DNA from: Meandrina meandrites
Taxonomy: Eukaryota; Cnidaria; Anthozoa; Scleractinia; Meandrinidae
Direction of reading: 5' to 3'
Length of the DNA stretch: 64,000 bases
Assembly: GCA_963693305.1 (NCBI GenBank)
Contig: OY855916.1
Location: forward strand, 9,010,001 to 9,074,000
Made by a program: the position numbers and the translations under genes. Shown piece by piece: positions 34,701 through 48,100 of this stretch; position 1 is the first letter of the stretch, and every line of letters starts with the position of its first letter. The notes under the pieces were generated by a model. That model worked only from the letters and a program-made list of their open reading frames with translations. It made no database searches and was not told the DNA's origin.

Positions 34701-37700
34701 ATGAATTGGTTTTAGTCGCCATAAAGCGGACTCCTTCCGTTCGCTCGACCTCGATGGACATGCTCTGCAGCCTCGCCGTTACGGATCTTCTTGTTGGATT
34801 CTGTGTGCAACCGCTTTACATCGCGCACCAACTGACGAGAGAATCGCATCTTCACCTTCTGGAAGGATCGATTGGCCATTCTGTTTGCGGCGTTTCTTTC
34901 TTGACAATAACAGTTATTACTGTAGATAGATTTCTTGCTCTTACCTATCATATGCGGTATGCTTCCCTGGTGACAAAATCCCGCGCTAGATGGACCTTAA
35001 CTACGCTATGGTTAATCAGCTTTGCTTTACTGGGTTTATATTTTTGGAATATGCGTGTCTATCGTTTTCTAATAGGCGTTATAATTGCCATTTGTCTGTT
35101 AATTTGCACGTTTTGTTACATAAGAATTTATCAAATTGTTCGGCAACATCAATTACAGATACATGCTCAACAACTGGCAGTGCAAACTTTCAACGCCGGA
35201 AACCACACAAACATCCTACGCTTGAAAAAAAGTGCAGTCAACACTTTTATATTCTACATGGCTTTAATTATATGCTACTTTCCAATGTATATTTTTTTGA
35301 CTCTCAATGGACTTTCCCTAAAGGACTGGCAAACAGAATGGAACTTTTCTGCCACTTTGGTGTTTTGCAACTCGTCCATCAATCCATTTTTGTATTGCTG
35401 GCGTCTTCGCGAGCTTCGAACGGCAGTTGCAAGGACAGCACGGCAGATGCTATGTAAAAGAACTGAGGTTAGCGCGCCAACAGGTTCACGTCTGGCAAGG
35501 AGGCCCACGTCCGGGAATACTCGCGTGACTGACGAAGCCACGGGAACGAGCGGGCGAGTGATTTCTGCTCGCCAGCTCGTTTCGCTTGCTGATTCGTTCT
35601 CCCAACTTCACCACGAGCACGTAGATTCTCACATGTGAGCATGCTCGCAGGGTAAACTGAAGCGAACGATAACTTTTCTTCCTCAAAGAGAAGAAATTTA
35701 AGTACCACGAAACAGTATTTTCGATTTCGATCGGCAATCCATGATAAGCTCAGTTGCTGAGAATAGACACGTCTTTTTTTAAACATAAGATATGGACCAA
35801 GTAGCTAAATTCCATCGAAACTGATATATGGAACGGTTTTAAAATAGTAAAATGGCTGAGTTTGAGCGTCATATCATGTAAAATAGCTAAAATATGGTTA
35901 AAAAAAGTCGGGACATATTACATATGTTTTATGTTGGGATATAAGCTTGCCCCCCACTGACAGAAGCGTCTATAAAGAGGTGCTCTTTTTAGCAGTATAA
36001 CAGATTTTGACTACTATCAAAAGGCAAAAGCAAAATTAAATTTTCGTATACCCCAATTTTACTCAAAAATGCGAATTCTCTTTATTAATCACTTATTAGG
36101 AAATTTTGTGGTCTTTCTTTTCCAAGAAAAATTCGAAAATAAAAGCTTTGTTCCGTTTTCGAGCCGATAGAAGGAATAAACTATTTTAAAAAATACCTTT
36201 CATCGCTTATTTAATACGTTGGCAAGTGTCATGTGAGCGCTACATTTTACTACTGGAGGGGGACATTGGGATTTGCGGTATTGCGGTATTGGCCAATTTT
36301 TCATGCGGTATTTCGGTAATTTTAATCTTGAATTGCGGTATTGCGGTATTCTCCAAACCTGCGGGATGCGTTTTCTTTACGTTTTGGTCGACGATTTTCG
36401 GTACAAAAACGTATCCTTCACTTTTTAACGAGTATTTTTAGCCGTTTCTGAAGCAATCTGAAACAGCCTTGTTTTGTCACACATTTTAATCTACAATTTG
36501 ACTGTTTTAACAACCCTTTTAAGGCCATGCCATTGTTTCCACGGTCCCACCGCTCATTTTTGCCTCTATTTTTGCCCTCGCGTCAACGAATCCACCAGCT
36601 ATACAGGCTCACTATAAAATTGCGGTATTTTCCGATTTTTTTTGCGGTATTGCGGTATTTGGCGAATTTTTTTGCGGTAATGCGGTGTTCAGCAACCCCC
36701 AATGTCCCCCTCCTACTGTAATGTACATTATCTTGCACGTGATCTCGCTTCCACGCCCCCTTTCTGTTTATAGTTTTTAGATTTAAGTATTCTGTTTTTG
36801 ATGCCTTTACGCCGTAAGCTATTCAGCATGATAACCTGATTATCAAACGAGAAAACTCACGCGTTTCGCCTTCACCGAGCTATTTTAAATATTCTCGGCT
36901 TCCGGATTCGTGATGTTTTTCACGTGTTTCTGTCTTCTTTTATCGTTTGGATATCTGTTCAATGTAGATTGCCATCAATTCAACGCCATAATAACAGACA
37001 GACGAAACAGACAGGAGGAGACTGGAAAAGGTTTCCCCTCGCGTCTTTATCTCGAAAACAAAAATTTCCTTAAATGCACGCAGCTTTCGACCAATTTAGC
37101 TGAACTTTTTGCTACAATATTCACAAACAGCTGCACTACAAAACGGTGTCTCCGATTTGTGAATGCCGATCCGGTTAAAACGTTATGACTTTTTTGTTAA
37201 AGGAAATTACAAGCTTTACAACATCAAACTTTAGAGTGGTATATAAAGATAACAAGGCGATCTTTGATAAAATCGGGACACTCTTTTTGAAGGGCCAAAC
37301 TTGACAAAGGCGAAAGGGTAAGTATTACTTCACTACGAAAATCTTCTCAGTCTTTCGTTTTTCAAAAACAGAAAGAAACCTAATAAAATTCCTCATTTGT
37401 AAAGCTTTCAGCTTTTTTGGGGGGTCACTTTTTAAAGCCTTCCCACGCAAACGTATTAACGTGAGTTTTGACGTATAACGATGCCTATCAAATCGAATTG
37501 TAACCGTGATAGTTTTAACTACGTCTTTTGAAAACAAAATAAAATTTTACTGCTTTCTCGGTAAAAAAAACGTGACATTTGCCACACGGTTCAAGTTATT
37601 TATAGTTGCCTGTATTTATATTTGTTTTACAAAAGCGATTAAGTGTTAGTGATTAATTGTGGACAACTATACATACATACTAACCTTTTATACATACATA

Positions 37701-40700
37701 ACTAACCTTTTTTCTTGTCGGGAAAAACCAGCTGATTTACAATTATGTTATGCGTGTCGATTTCGGCCTTGGCAAGCTCTTGTACTAATCTTTCTGTCTC
37801 GTAAAGCGACAAAAACTCTGCTATACACACGCATACAAACGTTGTGTGATCCTGAAAGGAAATAAAACAAAGTTATTTATTTAAAATACCGTTTAAAAAT
37901 ACATCTTTGTGGGAACGAGACAACGAAGGAAAATGAGAACAGGGGAACGAGGGAGCGAGGGAACGAACGACTGACCGTCCGACCGAAAGAAAAAATGATA
38001 AAAGAACCCAACGAATGAACGGAGGAATAAACCATTTATTTGCGAAGGTGATACAAACCAGTCTGCCTATATATATGGTTTTCTTGCCAAGCTTGTTCGG
38101 TCAAGACGGCGGGATACCGGCCAAGTTCTTGTTTGCGTGTTAAAAAAAAAACCGAGGCCAATATCCCGCCATCTTGACCGAACAAGCTTGGTCAATAAAG
38201 GATATATCATCTGGCAACAACGGCGGCAACAGCAACAACAAATTTGCGGGAAAATCGCGGGCAATCCCGAGCAGCAAGATAGGCCCATCTTGCCGGTTCG
38301 GTTAGCCAATCACAATCCAGGGTTTACCTCATCTTGCCCGCTCGCGAGACCAGCCATATAATAAATCTAAGTAATATTAAAATGAAGTTTTAATATGAAA
38401 TTAAACAATCTTTAAATGAAAAAGTGTGATACACACCGGGTTCTTAAACTGTTCGCTAACTTGCTGTATTACAGGTAAGGTATCTTCTAACTTTTTGGTC
38501 ATGTGATCTGCATTCATGTCTTGTATACCCATCATTGCACCAAACTAAAACAAACAGGACAAAAAAAGCCCAGTTTAAAATAACTTGGTGATAGATTGAT
38601 TGAGAACAAAGTTAAACAATAACTAATAGTAAATTTTTGACTGAAACTTGTAAGAATTTCCAGGCTCCGTCCAAACGTATCCGTTTTGTTTGAAAACGTA
38701 TTTTCTTTTACTCCGGTTTAAAAAAAACTCCGTGAGCACAAGTAGCGTTTTCGAGTCGTTTTCGCCTGTCCACACGAAACCCTTATAAAGGTTTCGAAAA
38801 CGTTAATTCCGCGGACAGAGCATGCGCATTTACCAGCACAATGAGACCACAAGAGAGCCAGTGGCTTCATCGTTTTTTTTGAAAGTTCCGTTTTCATCGT
38901 ACACACAAAAACGGCGTTTTCAAAAATTTACACTCTGAGAGCGTTTTGGAAAAGTTGTGTTTTTAGTCAACGTTTTCACCGGATACGAGTGTACGGAAGA
39001 GAAAACCACAAAGAAAATGCTCCGTTTTCGAGCAATGCAACGTCTTTTATACCTGTGAAATAAATGGTCCTATACTGTTCTTCAGAGTCAAGATTTTCCC
39101 GAGAGATTTCTCAATGATTGACGGAAAGGCCAGTAGTCTGAGTGTGTGACCTGTTGGTGCTGTATCAAATACCACTACACTAAAATCCATCGTGTTAACC
39201 AACCTAAGGTGGAAAGGAAAAGCAAAGTTATTTGTCAAATAATGTACGGAGCTTCCTACACTTTCACTGCCAGGGCCAAAGCTCAGTTGTTTGTGGAAAA
39301 CGTCTATTAGTCTGACGGGATGAAACTCAATGTTAAAAGCCGTAGTAAGCAGTACATTCATGTGGTACTGTTTATTTTGCTGTGCAAGGTGGTTCTAAGT
39401 TAAAAGTCTGTGGATGAAACCCAAGTGTGTGACCATTCAAATGAAAGCTATTGAGCAGAACTTTCATGTGGTCTGTATATTTTGCTGTACAAGGCTGTTC
39501 TAACTTTAAAGTCTGTGGATGAAACCCTAGTGTGTGACCATTCAAATGACAGCTACTGAACGGTACTTTCACGTGGTACTGTTTATTTTGCTGTACAAGG
39601 TGGTGGTGACGTTTAAAGGGGCACTGTCACGAGCATAACTTCAAAAATTCAACAGCCCAAAAACATGTTTACACCATTGGAAACCGATTAACAGTGGTCA
39701 AGTTTTCTTAAAATTACTATACCAGTGTACTGAAACTAAATATAGAGCGATATCACTGTGATACCATTGGGAACCTTTGATCAGAACTTGAAAAAGTCAG
39801 GCTGACTTTTTCAAGTTCTGTACTTGTGGTTTGGAAAAATTGATTAAACTATTTACGGTCACCCTCTTCGTTAAAAAATTTGCTAGATATCCTTCCCTTT
39901 TCGTTCTAGGAGCATTTCCCGCATGTTTGAAAGTAATTAGTCGTAATTTTGGTGGCGTTTTACTAAAAAGGCCAAAAAATGTCCGTGACAGTGCCCCTTT
40001 AAGTCTGTGGATAAAATCCAAGTGTGTGACAATTCAAATCAGGAAAGCTATTAAGCAGTACTTTCATGTAGTACAGTACACTGTATATGTTCGCTATAAC
40101 TTTTAAGTCTGTGGATAAAGCTCTAGCGTGTGACCATTCAAATGAAAGCTATTGAGCAGTACTTTCATGTGGTACTGTTTATTATGCTGTACAAGGTGGT
40201 TCCATAACTTTCTTATCTGTGGATGAAACCTTAGTGTGTTGGAGGACACACTACTCTCACAGTGCCTCTCTCAAGCCAGCAGGATAACTAGGTAGGTACC
40301 GGCAAATTTTGAAGGATATCTGACAAAAATGCTTTTGAACTATAAAGAAAAGATTCTTCACATACCTCATGACCTCAGCAAAACTCATGGCTTCATCAAT
40401 TCCAGGAAATGCTCCCAAAAGTTCCTTAACCATAGTTTTACCCATGGACATTACATCTGCAATGAAAATTATTATTATAAAAAGCATAAAAAATTGTCAG
40501 TAAGACACTAACCTCTCTGGAACCTCCATTTTTATTTGCCCGCTGTAAACACTACCTCTATTGTTAGTCAGGGCTAGGGGCATTGTTATGACCTGTTATC
40601 TATTGCTTTCGGAGCCAATGAAGGAACTCGTTCCGAGAGGTAGTGGGTGACCCAACATTGTAGTTGAAGCTCGATATAACGAACTCCTCTACAACGAAGT

Positions 40701-43700
40701 TCCCACGACATCACGCACGATATTTATCAGCCCCGACAAAGTTACTTAACAGTAACATGCATGGAACAAAACCCAGCTGGGGGGGGGCTCCCATGTAAAA
40801 GAAACGGGTTTGCTCGTCAGAAATTGTGACTTCAATCCCTGAAGGAGACCAATCTGGGTGTAGCTCAAGCTTTTTTGACCTCTCTCCTCTTTTTTTGGCC
40901 TGTTCGGTCTAGGCCGCGAACATAGCTTGACGGCGTTTTTTCATTTCTTCCCTGGCAACGTTAAACGAGACCTCGACCGCTAAAAATATTAACGTTCTGT
41001 CCTGACCATCCAAGTGGGACAAAAATCCGTAATTTACACCCCCTTAGCATTTCCGTCCCTTTCATAGGAGAGTCCCCAGGGGGAACAAAACCCCCTATAC
41101 AACCAATGCCGGTAAAACAAAGTACAAAACAAAGTCCTACTCCTTTTACTCACGGGTTTCCGCCCCTCCCCCGGCCCCCGGCCCCCGGCCCCCGACCACT
41201 TATGTTCCATGTATTAGCCAAGTGCAAACGTTGGAAATACAAATACAAAACAATGCAGTACAATCTGTTGTTTCTTATTTGGGAAACAACGCATGTATTG
41301 TTGTTCCGGCTAGATTGAACGTGTAATTTTCTGCGACGAAAAGAAAGCCGTTACAATCAAACCCTTTGAAGCCTGAACCGACGGAAAGAAAGCCGTTAGG
41401 ACAAACAAACTTAACCTCAAAGAACGCTTCAACATTGATATGCTACAGAAATAATTCAGTCCACTTCTATTTAGAGCAGGAAGGGGGAAAAAATACAATT
41501 TACGAGTTTATCCCATTGATGCCAGTGCTGGCCAAAACCGTACATGAAGAGCCTGGCAAGCGTTGCCCTTTGTTTTACTTCTGACGTCATCACCTTTGCC
41601 CAAATAAGGCATCACGTATCCTCAAGCTCTGTAGATGGAAAAGACCTTGCCAATGATACCCAAAGCAGAGTGATTGCGTTAATTGAGCTCTAAGTACGTA
41701 CGAAAATGCTTAAAAATTGGAGTGAAAATTCGGCGAAAAATTTTCCTCTTTTATGGTTGGCTATTCCTTAGTAAAGAGATTTATATGTGCATGCCCGAGC
41801 AAAAATTGCTTTTGGATCGAACTAAACACGTAACAGACCAGAAAATGCCAAAAAAATGCCTTAAAAAGACGTTTTTTAATTTCAACTCTAGGCGTCAATG
41901 GGTTAGAGAAACGACGAAACACCACTTAGAAGTCTCGCCTATAAAGTCTTTCAAACTGTCTCGATCGATGCGCACTTTCCGGTTCAAAAACACATCCTTT
42001 TCTAAAACCATATTAATGAACACTTCTTACAGCTGTATTTCTTTTCGACATTTAAACGAATGCATCGTATAATCGCATAATAGTTTGCTAATGAAGCGAA
42101 ATACAATCATGTGAATCGCCAAGGAAATTGCATTACTGAACTTCAAAAATGTAAAGTGGAGAAACTCTCAAACACGCAGTAAATTACGCGAAGATGAATT
42201 ACACCAGAGACAACACCACTTTACTTAGATGTGGTTTCGCATTTCTTCTTCTAAATCCCGCAAAGATTTCTCCCGATCTTCGTGCCGTTTTCATCGTCAG
42301 AATGGCCATAAACGCTCTCACCTGTCCTCTCATCATTTTGCTCAACATCCTGCTGATGGTGGCGGTGAAAACAGAGCGACAGCTTCGCACCAAATCTAAC
42401 ATAGCACTGGCTTGTTTAGCCATGGCTGATCTTGTGGTCGGATTAATTGTTCAACCCTTGCAAATCGCCAGCGAAAGTTTACTTCTCAAAGGTGAAGCTA
42501 ATAAGTTTTGTTCTCTAACCGACGTTTCAATAACCGCGTTACTGGAAAATGCTTGATGGCGTCGTTCAGTCATTTAGTTTTGATAACTGGAGAGCGTTAT
42601 CTCGCGATAAAACACCCCTTTGCACACGAGAACCAGGTAACTGAAGTTCGTATCATGATAGCCTCTGGTCTGGCGTGGGCTGCAGCGATCGCCCTTCCAA
42701 TGGAAGAAACCTTGATGGCAGACAAACCGTTCGTTACAATATTAGCAAGTTGTGTAATACTATTTCTCGTTCTCCCCGTTACGGTTTACTTAAATGCTGC
42801 AGTGTACAAGGAAGTCCGCCGCAACGAGAAACAAATTGCTGCTAACCAAGTTTCCTTAGAGGCCAAGGAAAAGATACTCAAGAATAGGAAAGCTTTTTAC
42901 ACGATAACTATTGTGTTTCTCGCAATTTTACTGTGCTATATCCCAGTACGAGTCTGTGTTGTTATTTTTATTTCCTTTAAGGACATAATCCCTGGCAATG
43001 CAGGACTAATTGCAATTTATATTTTAACGTTATTACCGGCTTTAAATTCGTTGTTTAATCCGTTGCTTTACGTTGTTAGAATAAGGTACTTTCGCGTAGC
43101 TTTCATTCACTTGTTGTCACGAAAAACTCTTGCACAAGCTGAGCAACTTGAAAGGAAAATCTTTGGACCAAGGAAAATTGGGGTGATAGCTAATGTCGAA
43201 CAAGGACAAAATATGGACAGCCAAGCAGCAGATGTTCAACAAGGAAATGAGACTGAACAATACACACGAAACTGCAGTGTGAACACAACCGCACGGGGAA
43301 AATGAAGTGCTGTAGTAGATCCGTGAAAACATGTGTTACTATTTTTCGAAACGTAGGCTTTTCTTCGAAAACCTTTGGAAGTGTCAGTTATAAGAAATTT
43401 CATGATTGTCTTCGACAGTGGATTGTTTGCGAAAACAATTCCCATGTTATATAGTGTAGTAGTAAAACCGAGAGAAAAAAGGTCCCAACAATTATAAACA
43501 TACGTTGAAACTAGTTGTGTAAAAATACATGCAAGCATAAATGTACATTGTGACGTGTCCTCTGACTGTTATAACTCATTAAAATTGTAACCGGTTCTAT
43601 CAATTTTGTTGAACTTGTTTATTTCGATGTGGTGGGATATTTTCTCATTTGGGTCTTACAGCATACAGTCAACCCCTATTAAATGGCCATCTTGGTAGAA

Positions 43701-45138
43701 ATTATTCTTTATTGCCAGGAAATCAACGGACAGGAAATCAATGGAATCACGTGAAAACGATAATTAGTGGATGGGGACACGAGGGCGGGAGCCGGGAGAA
43801 AAAGGGTGGGGGGCAGAAGAAGAGAGGGCGGGAACCGGGAGAAACTTCGAAAAATTTCGCAACATTTTGTTATATTTGCAGTAGAAATGGGACAAAGGGG
43901 AGGGATCCACTACAGAAAGGAGGGGGAAGCGGGAGTAAAAGGTACGGGAAGCGAGAGTAAGAAATACGAGAAGCAGGAGTTTCACTGAACCCCCCTGTCC
44001 CTCCCCACATAACAGTGGCCCTTCCAAGGGGCGGGGGGGGGGGGGGCATCTCCGTATCTCCGATTTTGACAGCCGTGACTGGCTGCTTATTAACACCGTA
44101 TACGGGTTCAACTGTACAACTGAAAGTGGTATGACTTTTAGCTTTTATTTAGGGCTCGTAAAAAATTCTGTTCTGTCGATCAGGACAAAATAGAATTTCA
44201 TTCTCATTTTCATTCTCAATCACTCAATGGGAAGGGCATATAAAGCCAAGATATCAGACAAAAAAATAAACTTTGATAAGAACATACATGCCCCAGGCAA
44301 GCAAAACTCAAGAGTCCTGCATATCATGCATAATTTACATATAAAATACACCCTTATTCAAACTGAAGAGCAATTTTACCTGGTTCCTCAAAAATGTCTT
44401 CAGGAAGATGAGAAAATCCAATATTAGGATCTATTTCCTATAAAATATAGAAATGAGAAAGTTTAATAGTCTCTTTGAGAGATTGTAGTGTATATGAATT
44501 ATACAAGAATGTTTATTGGTTTATGCATAGTTAGTAGAGGGAGTCTCTACTATGGTTCACTTGGTTCATTTGTTTTGTACTTGTCTTTAAAATCGGGTGA
44601 TGGATATCAAATCAGATGAGGTATATTTAACAATTATTCCATGTATGCCAAAGGGTATGAGATAATGAAGATGGATTTTTTCAACAATGACACGAGCATG
44701 GGACAAAGAAAAATTCTGAGTCCCCGACGGGAATCGAACCCATGGCCTCCCAGATACCGGTTGGGGTATGAGATAGTAGATAGCCAACGAGGCATGTAGC
44801 GCCCAATTGGTTATAATGATCTCATATCCAATAACCCCAGTGTAATAATTGTTTTATTAAAAACGCCCAAAAGAATTGCAATATTTGAGCTCCCCTGCTG
44901 TTTTCGTTGACGTGCATCGACTACGAAATTTGTGGTCAAGGGTATATGAGCTCATATAGCATTGTCAATCAAAACTCAGGTATTGCAATATATCATTGCT
45001 AGTTTTTTTAAATAATTAATAAATAAACCCCTTCAGGTGACTGGTATATTGGAGGATAATGCCGGAGGCTGAAAGATTGTCTGAAAAATGAACAGTTGGC
45101 CGAGAAGTGAAGCTTTGAGGTTAACTGTGAAATTTTGA

Positions 45139-45169
<31 letters not shown>

Positions 45170-48100
45170 CAAATATACCAGCAAGCCAGGAAAGGGTTTA
45201 TTTATTTTATAACCTTCCGATTAATTTTTTCAACCCGCTTCATCGCGGGAAAAAGGAAAAACTTACCGCGTGTGATAATCACGGCATAATTTAGTTAAAA
45301 TAAATGCAAGTCGATAGGTTTCAAATTTTTTTTAAACACTGTGATTTTATTAAAACATTAGACCTGAAAAAGTCACTTTTATGTTTGTTTTGCACTGCTA
45401 TAAAATATCGGACGACGGATATCAAATCGGACGGGGTATATTGGCTGATACCCGTCGTCCGATTTTGTACCACGTGATGTGTTTTGTCCAATGAGCGCGC
45501 GCGGAAATTAATCGGTGGGTTATAATGCATGATATCCACTGTCCGATTTTGTACCATGTGATGCGTTCATCCAATGTGAGTGCACAAAAATAAATCAGTG
45601 GGTTAAAACAGATGGAAGAATTGTAAGTCTTAGTCATCAAGGCACTTTGAGTTGGCCATAATGATCTCATATTCAACAGGTGTGAGTGGAATAATTGTCT
45701 TAAAATAAAAAAAACCATAATGAAATAAATAACAAATAAAAAACCCTTGACCACATTTTGTTCTGTTATGTTTTATCATTTAAATCAAGGATAAAATTGA
45801 AATGCAATATATAATAAATTAGTCAAGCTATTAACAGAAAAAAACATTCTAAAAACTCAGCATTTCTTTGACTTGCAGTGGCGGATCCAGGGCAGGGGCC
45901 CGGGGGGCCCGGGCCCCCACCTTATTTTTTCGAAAATTATCTTCCCAGAATTCAACATTCATCGTCAAGCGGGCCCCCTCCTTAGTTGAATGTCTGGATC
46001 CGCCACTGAGTTGCATGTATCACTGACTGATTACAGTGTTGCACACCGTACAACTGCTACTTGATAAAGTTTTCGAATAATTATTGGCAACTTTTTGACA
46101 ACTTCCTGATGGCTTCTGTTTTAACTGGGTTGGTACATTTCGCTGACCCCGATTCCATGGACCACCACGCTGGACTACCAAAATGGACTACCTTAATGGA
46201 CTGTCAAATGGACTACCTAGATGGACTACCTAATAAAATACCTTGAAAAAAAAAACTAGAAAGAAATATTATCACCCCTTGGTTGTTTGTTTTGACTGAT
46301 TCACTGCTATCTGCCATCTTGTTTTCATTTTGTGTTTATTACCGCTGCTCAGAAGTGAAATAAAGCGTTGACATGTACAGGCCAAACACGACTCATAACC
46401 TTGTGGTGTGACCTCTCGCTATAGTTTCACTCTCATAAGTATATCTCTTAAAGATTTTCCTCTAAAACGAGAAAGTGCATAAGACAATTTTGCCTTCTGT
46501 CATGGCACCCGCCATTGTCTCCTAACCTCAAAAACATCTTGATGTGCAAATGGCATTTAATTAAAACCCAACCATTGCTTAGAGAAATATTATCTCATGT
46601 TATCTCACGTGAAAATGGAAAATCTTAAAGAGATATACTTGTGAGAGCGAAACAAAATAACGAAAGGTCACTTGTCACGCCATGGCCATGAGCTTATGAT
46701 TCATGTTTGGCCTGTCAACACTTCATTTCACTTCTGAGCAGCGGTAATAAACACAAAAATAATGAAAACAAGATGGTGGATTGTGGTGAATCAATAAAAA
46801 CAAAAAACCAAGCGCTGATATTTCTTTCTAGTTTTTTTTTCAAGGTATTTTATTAGGTAGTCCATCTAGGTAGTCCATTTGACAGTCCATTAAGGTAGTC
46901 CATTTTGGTAGTCCATCGTGGTGGTCCATGGACTGAGGGTCAGCGAAATGTACCAACCCGTTTTAACTGGCCAATAAAAAATACTGGTATGCAAGGAGTG
47001 AGAGGGGTGGAGTTAACAATTGTCGTAGAGTGGACATGGAACTTGACAACTCAGCTTATCAAAGTTCTTGCACTTACATTGGCTGATTCAAACGAAAGCC
47101 ATTACAAAGTGAACAAGAGATATCAAAAAGTTGTTAAAAATTAATCAAAAAATTTTATCCAGTGGCAACGGTATAGAACACAGCACTATTAATAAACATT
47201 TTTCCTGGAAAGAGTATGTTACATGTAGCTACTAATGAGAATTTTCCAGATCAGACTTATGTTTATTATGAATTCAAAATACAAACCACAAGCAAAGCAT
47301 TCATTAAAGTTTAAGGTCACATGATAATTATTTAAAAAAGTGCTTTAGTTACACTTACCATTGCAAACAAATTGTCACAACCCTCCACGTTTGTTGGAAT
47401 ATTGCTAAATTTTTGATTAAATGCATCTGATATGTTATGGGCAGGATCTGTTGAAATTATCAGCACTCTTTCTCTGGTTTTTGCAAGTTGGAGGGCAATA
47501 CTGCAACTAAACATAAATGGAATGATTTTTACATGTGCTGCCAGGTTTGAATACAGGAACTGCACAAATAAAAATGTTGTGATTTGCATCAACATGCTGT
47601 TGATAGATAACTAACGGTTAGTACAAAGACTAAGTTGACAAATTAGATTCTTCACTTTTGCATCTGAGTTCAAAAGACGTTGAAAACATCTTTGTTAACA
47701 AATTAAAAGCTGCCAGTATTTCATGGTTGATTGTTCATAACCCTTTAGGAAACATTGAAATTCTAAAATTAGGTTAAGAATTCTGGTATGGTTGAAAAAT
47801 ATCGGAAAACTGTTTGGTAGATTATCAATCGATATATTTTACAATAAAATGTTATCAATTTTATCAATCAATCAATACTCACATGCTGAAAAAGTTTCAA
47901 CTTTATCGATTTTATCAGATTTATCGGTTATTTTAGTAAGAATCAATTGAAATTTAGTATTTGTTCATTGGTTAATGCTTTTAAAAACTGTGGCTGTTAA
48001 GGCAGTGTTCAATTGTGACTCTTTAAACATAGATTTTGAAGGTGTTAGCAAAGATGTCCCTAAAACAAAGTCACCTACTATGCCTGTGGCATAAACTAAT

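Noticed and set aside
34990..35541. Other frames of 88-155 codons overlapping the intact GPCR
   Set aside because: Shadows of the 352-codon receptor gene in other frames.
41683..42072. 129-codon plus-strand frame upstream of the frameshifted GPCR
   Set aside because: Starts without an ATG at a natural position, is Lys/Phe-rich as expected from AT-rich DNA, and shows no domain or splice support.
43649..44111. Frames of 73-115 codons on both strands with Gly/Arg- or Pro-rich peptides
   Set aside because: Purine-rich body of a TA-flanked MITE; composition artefact.
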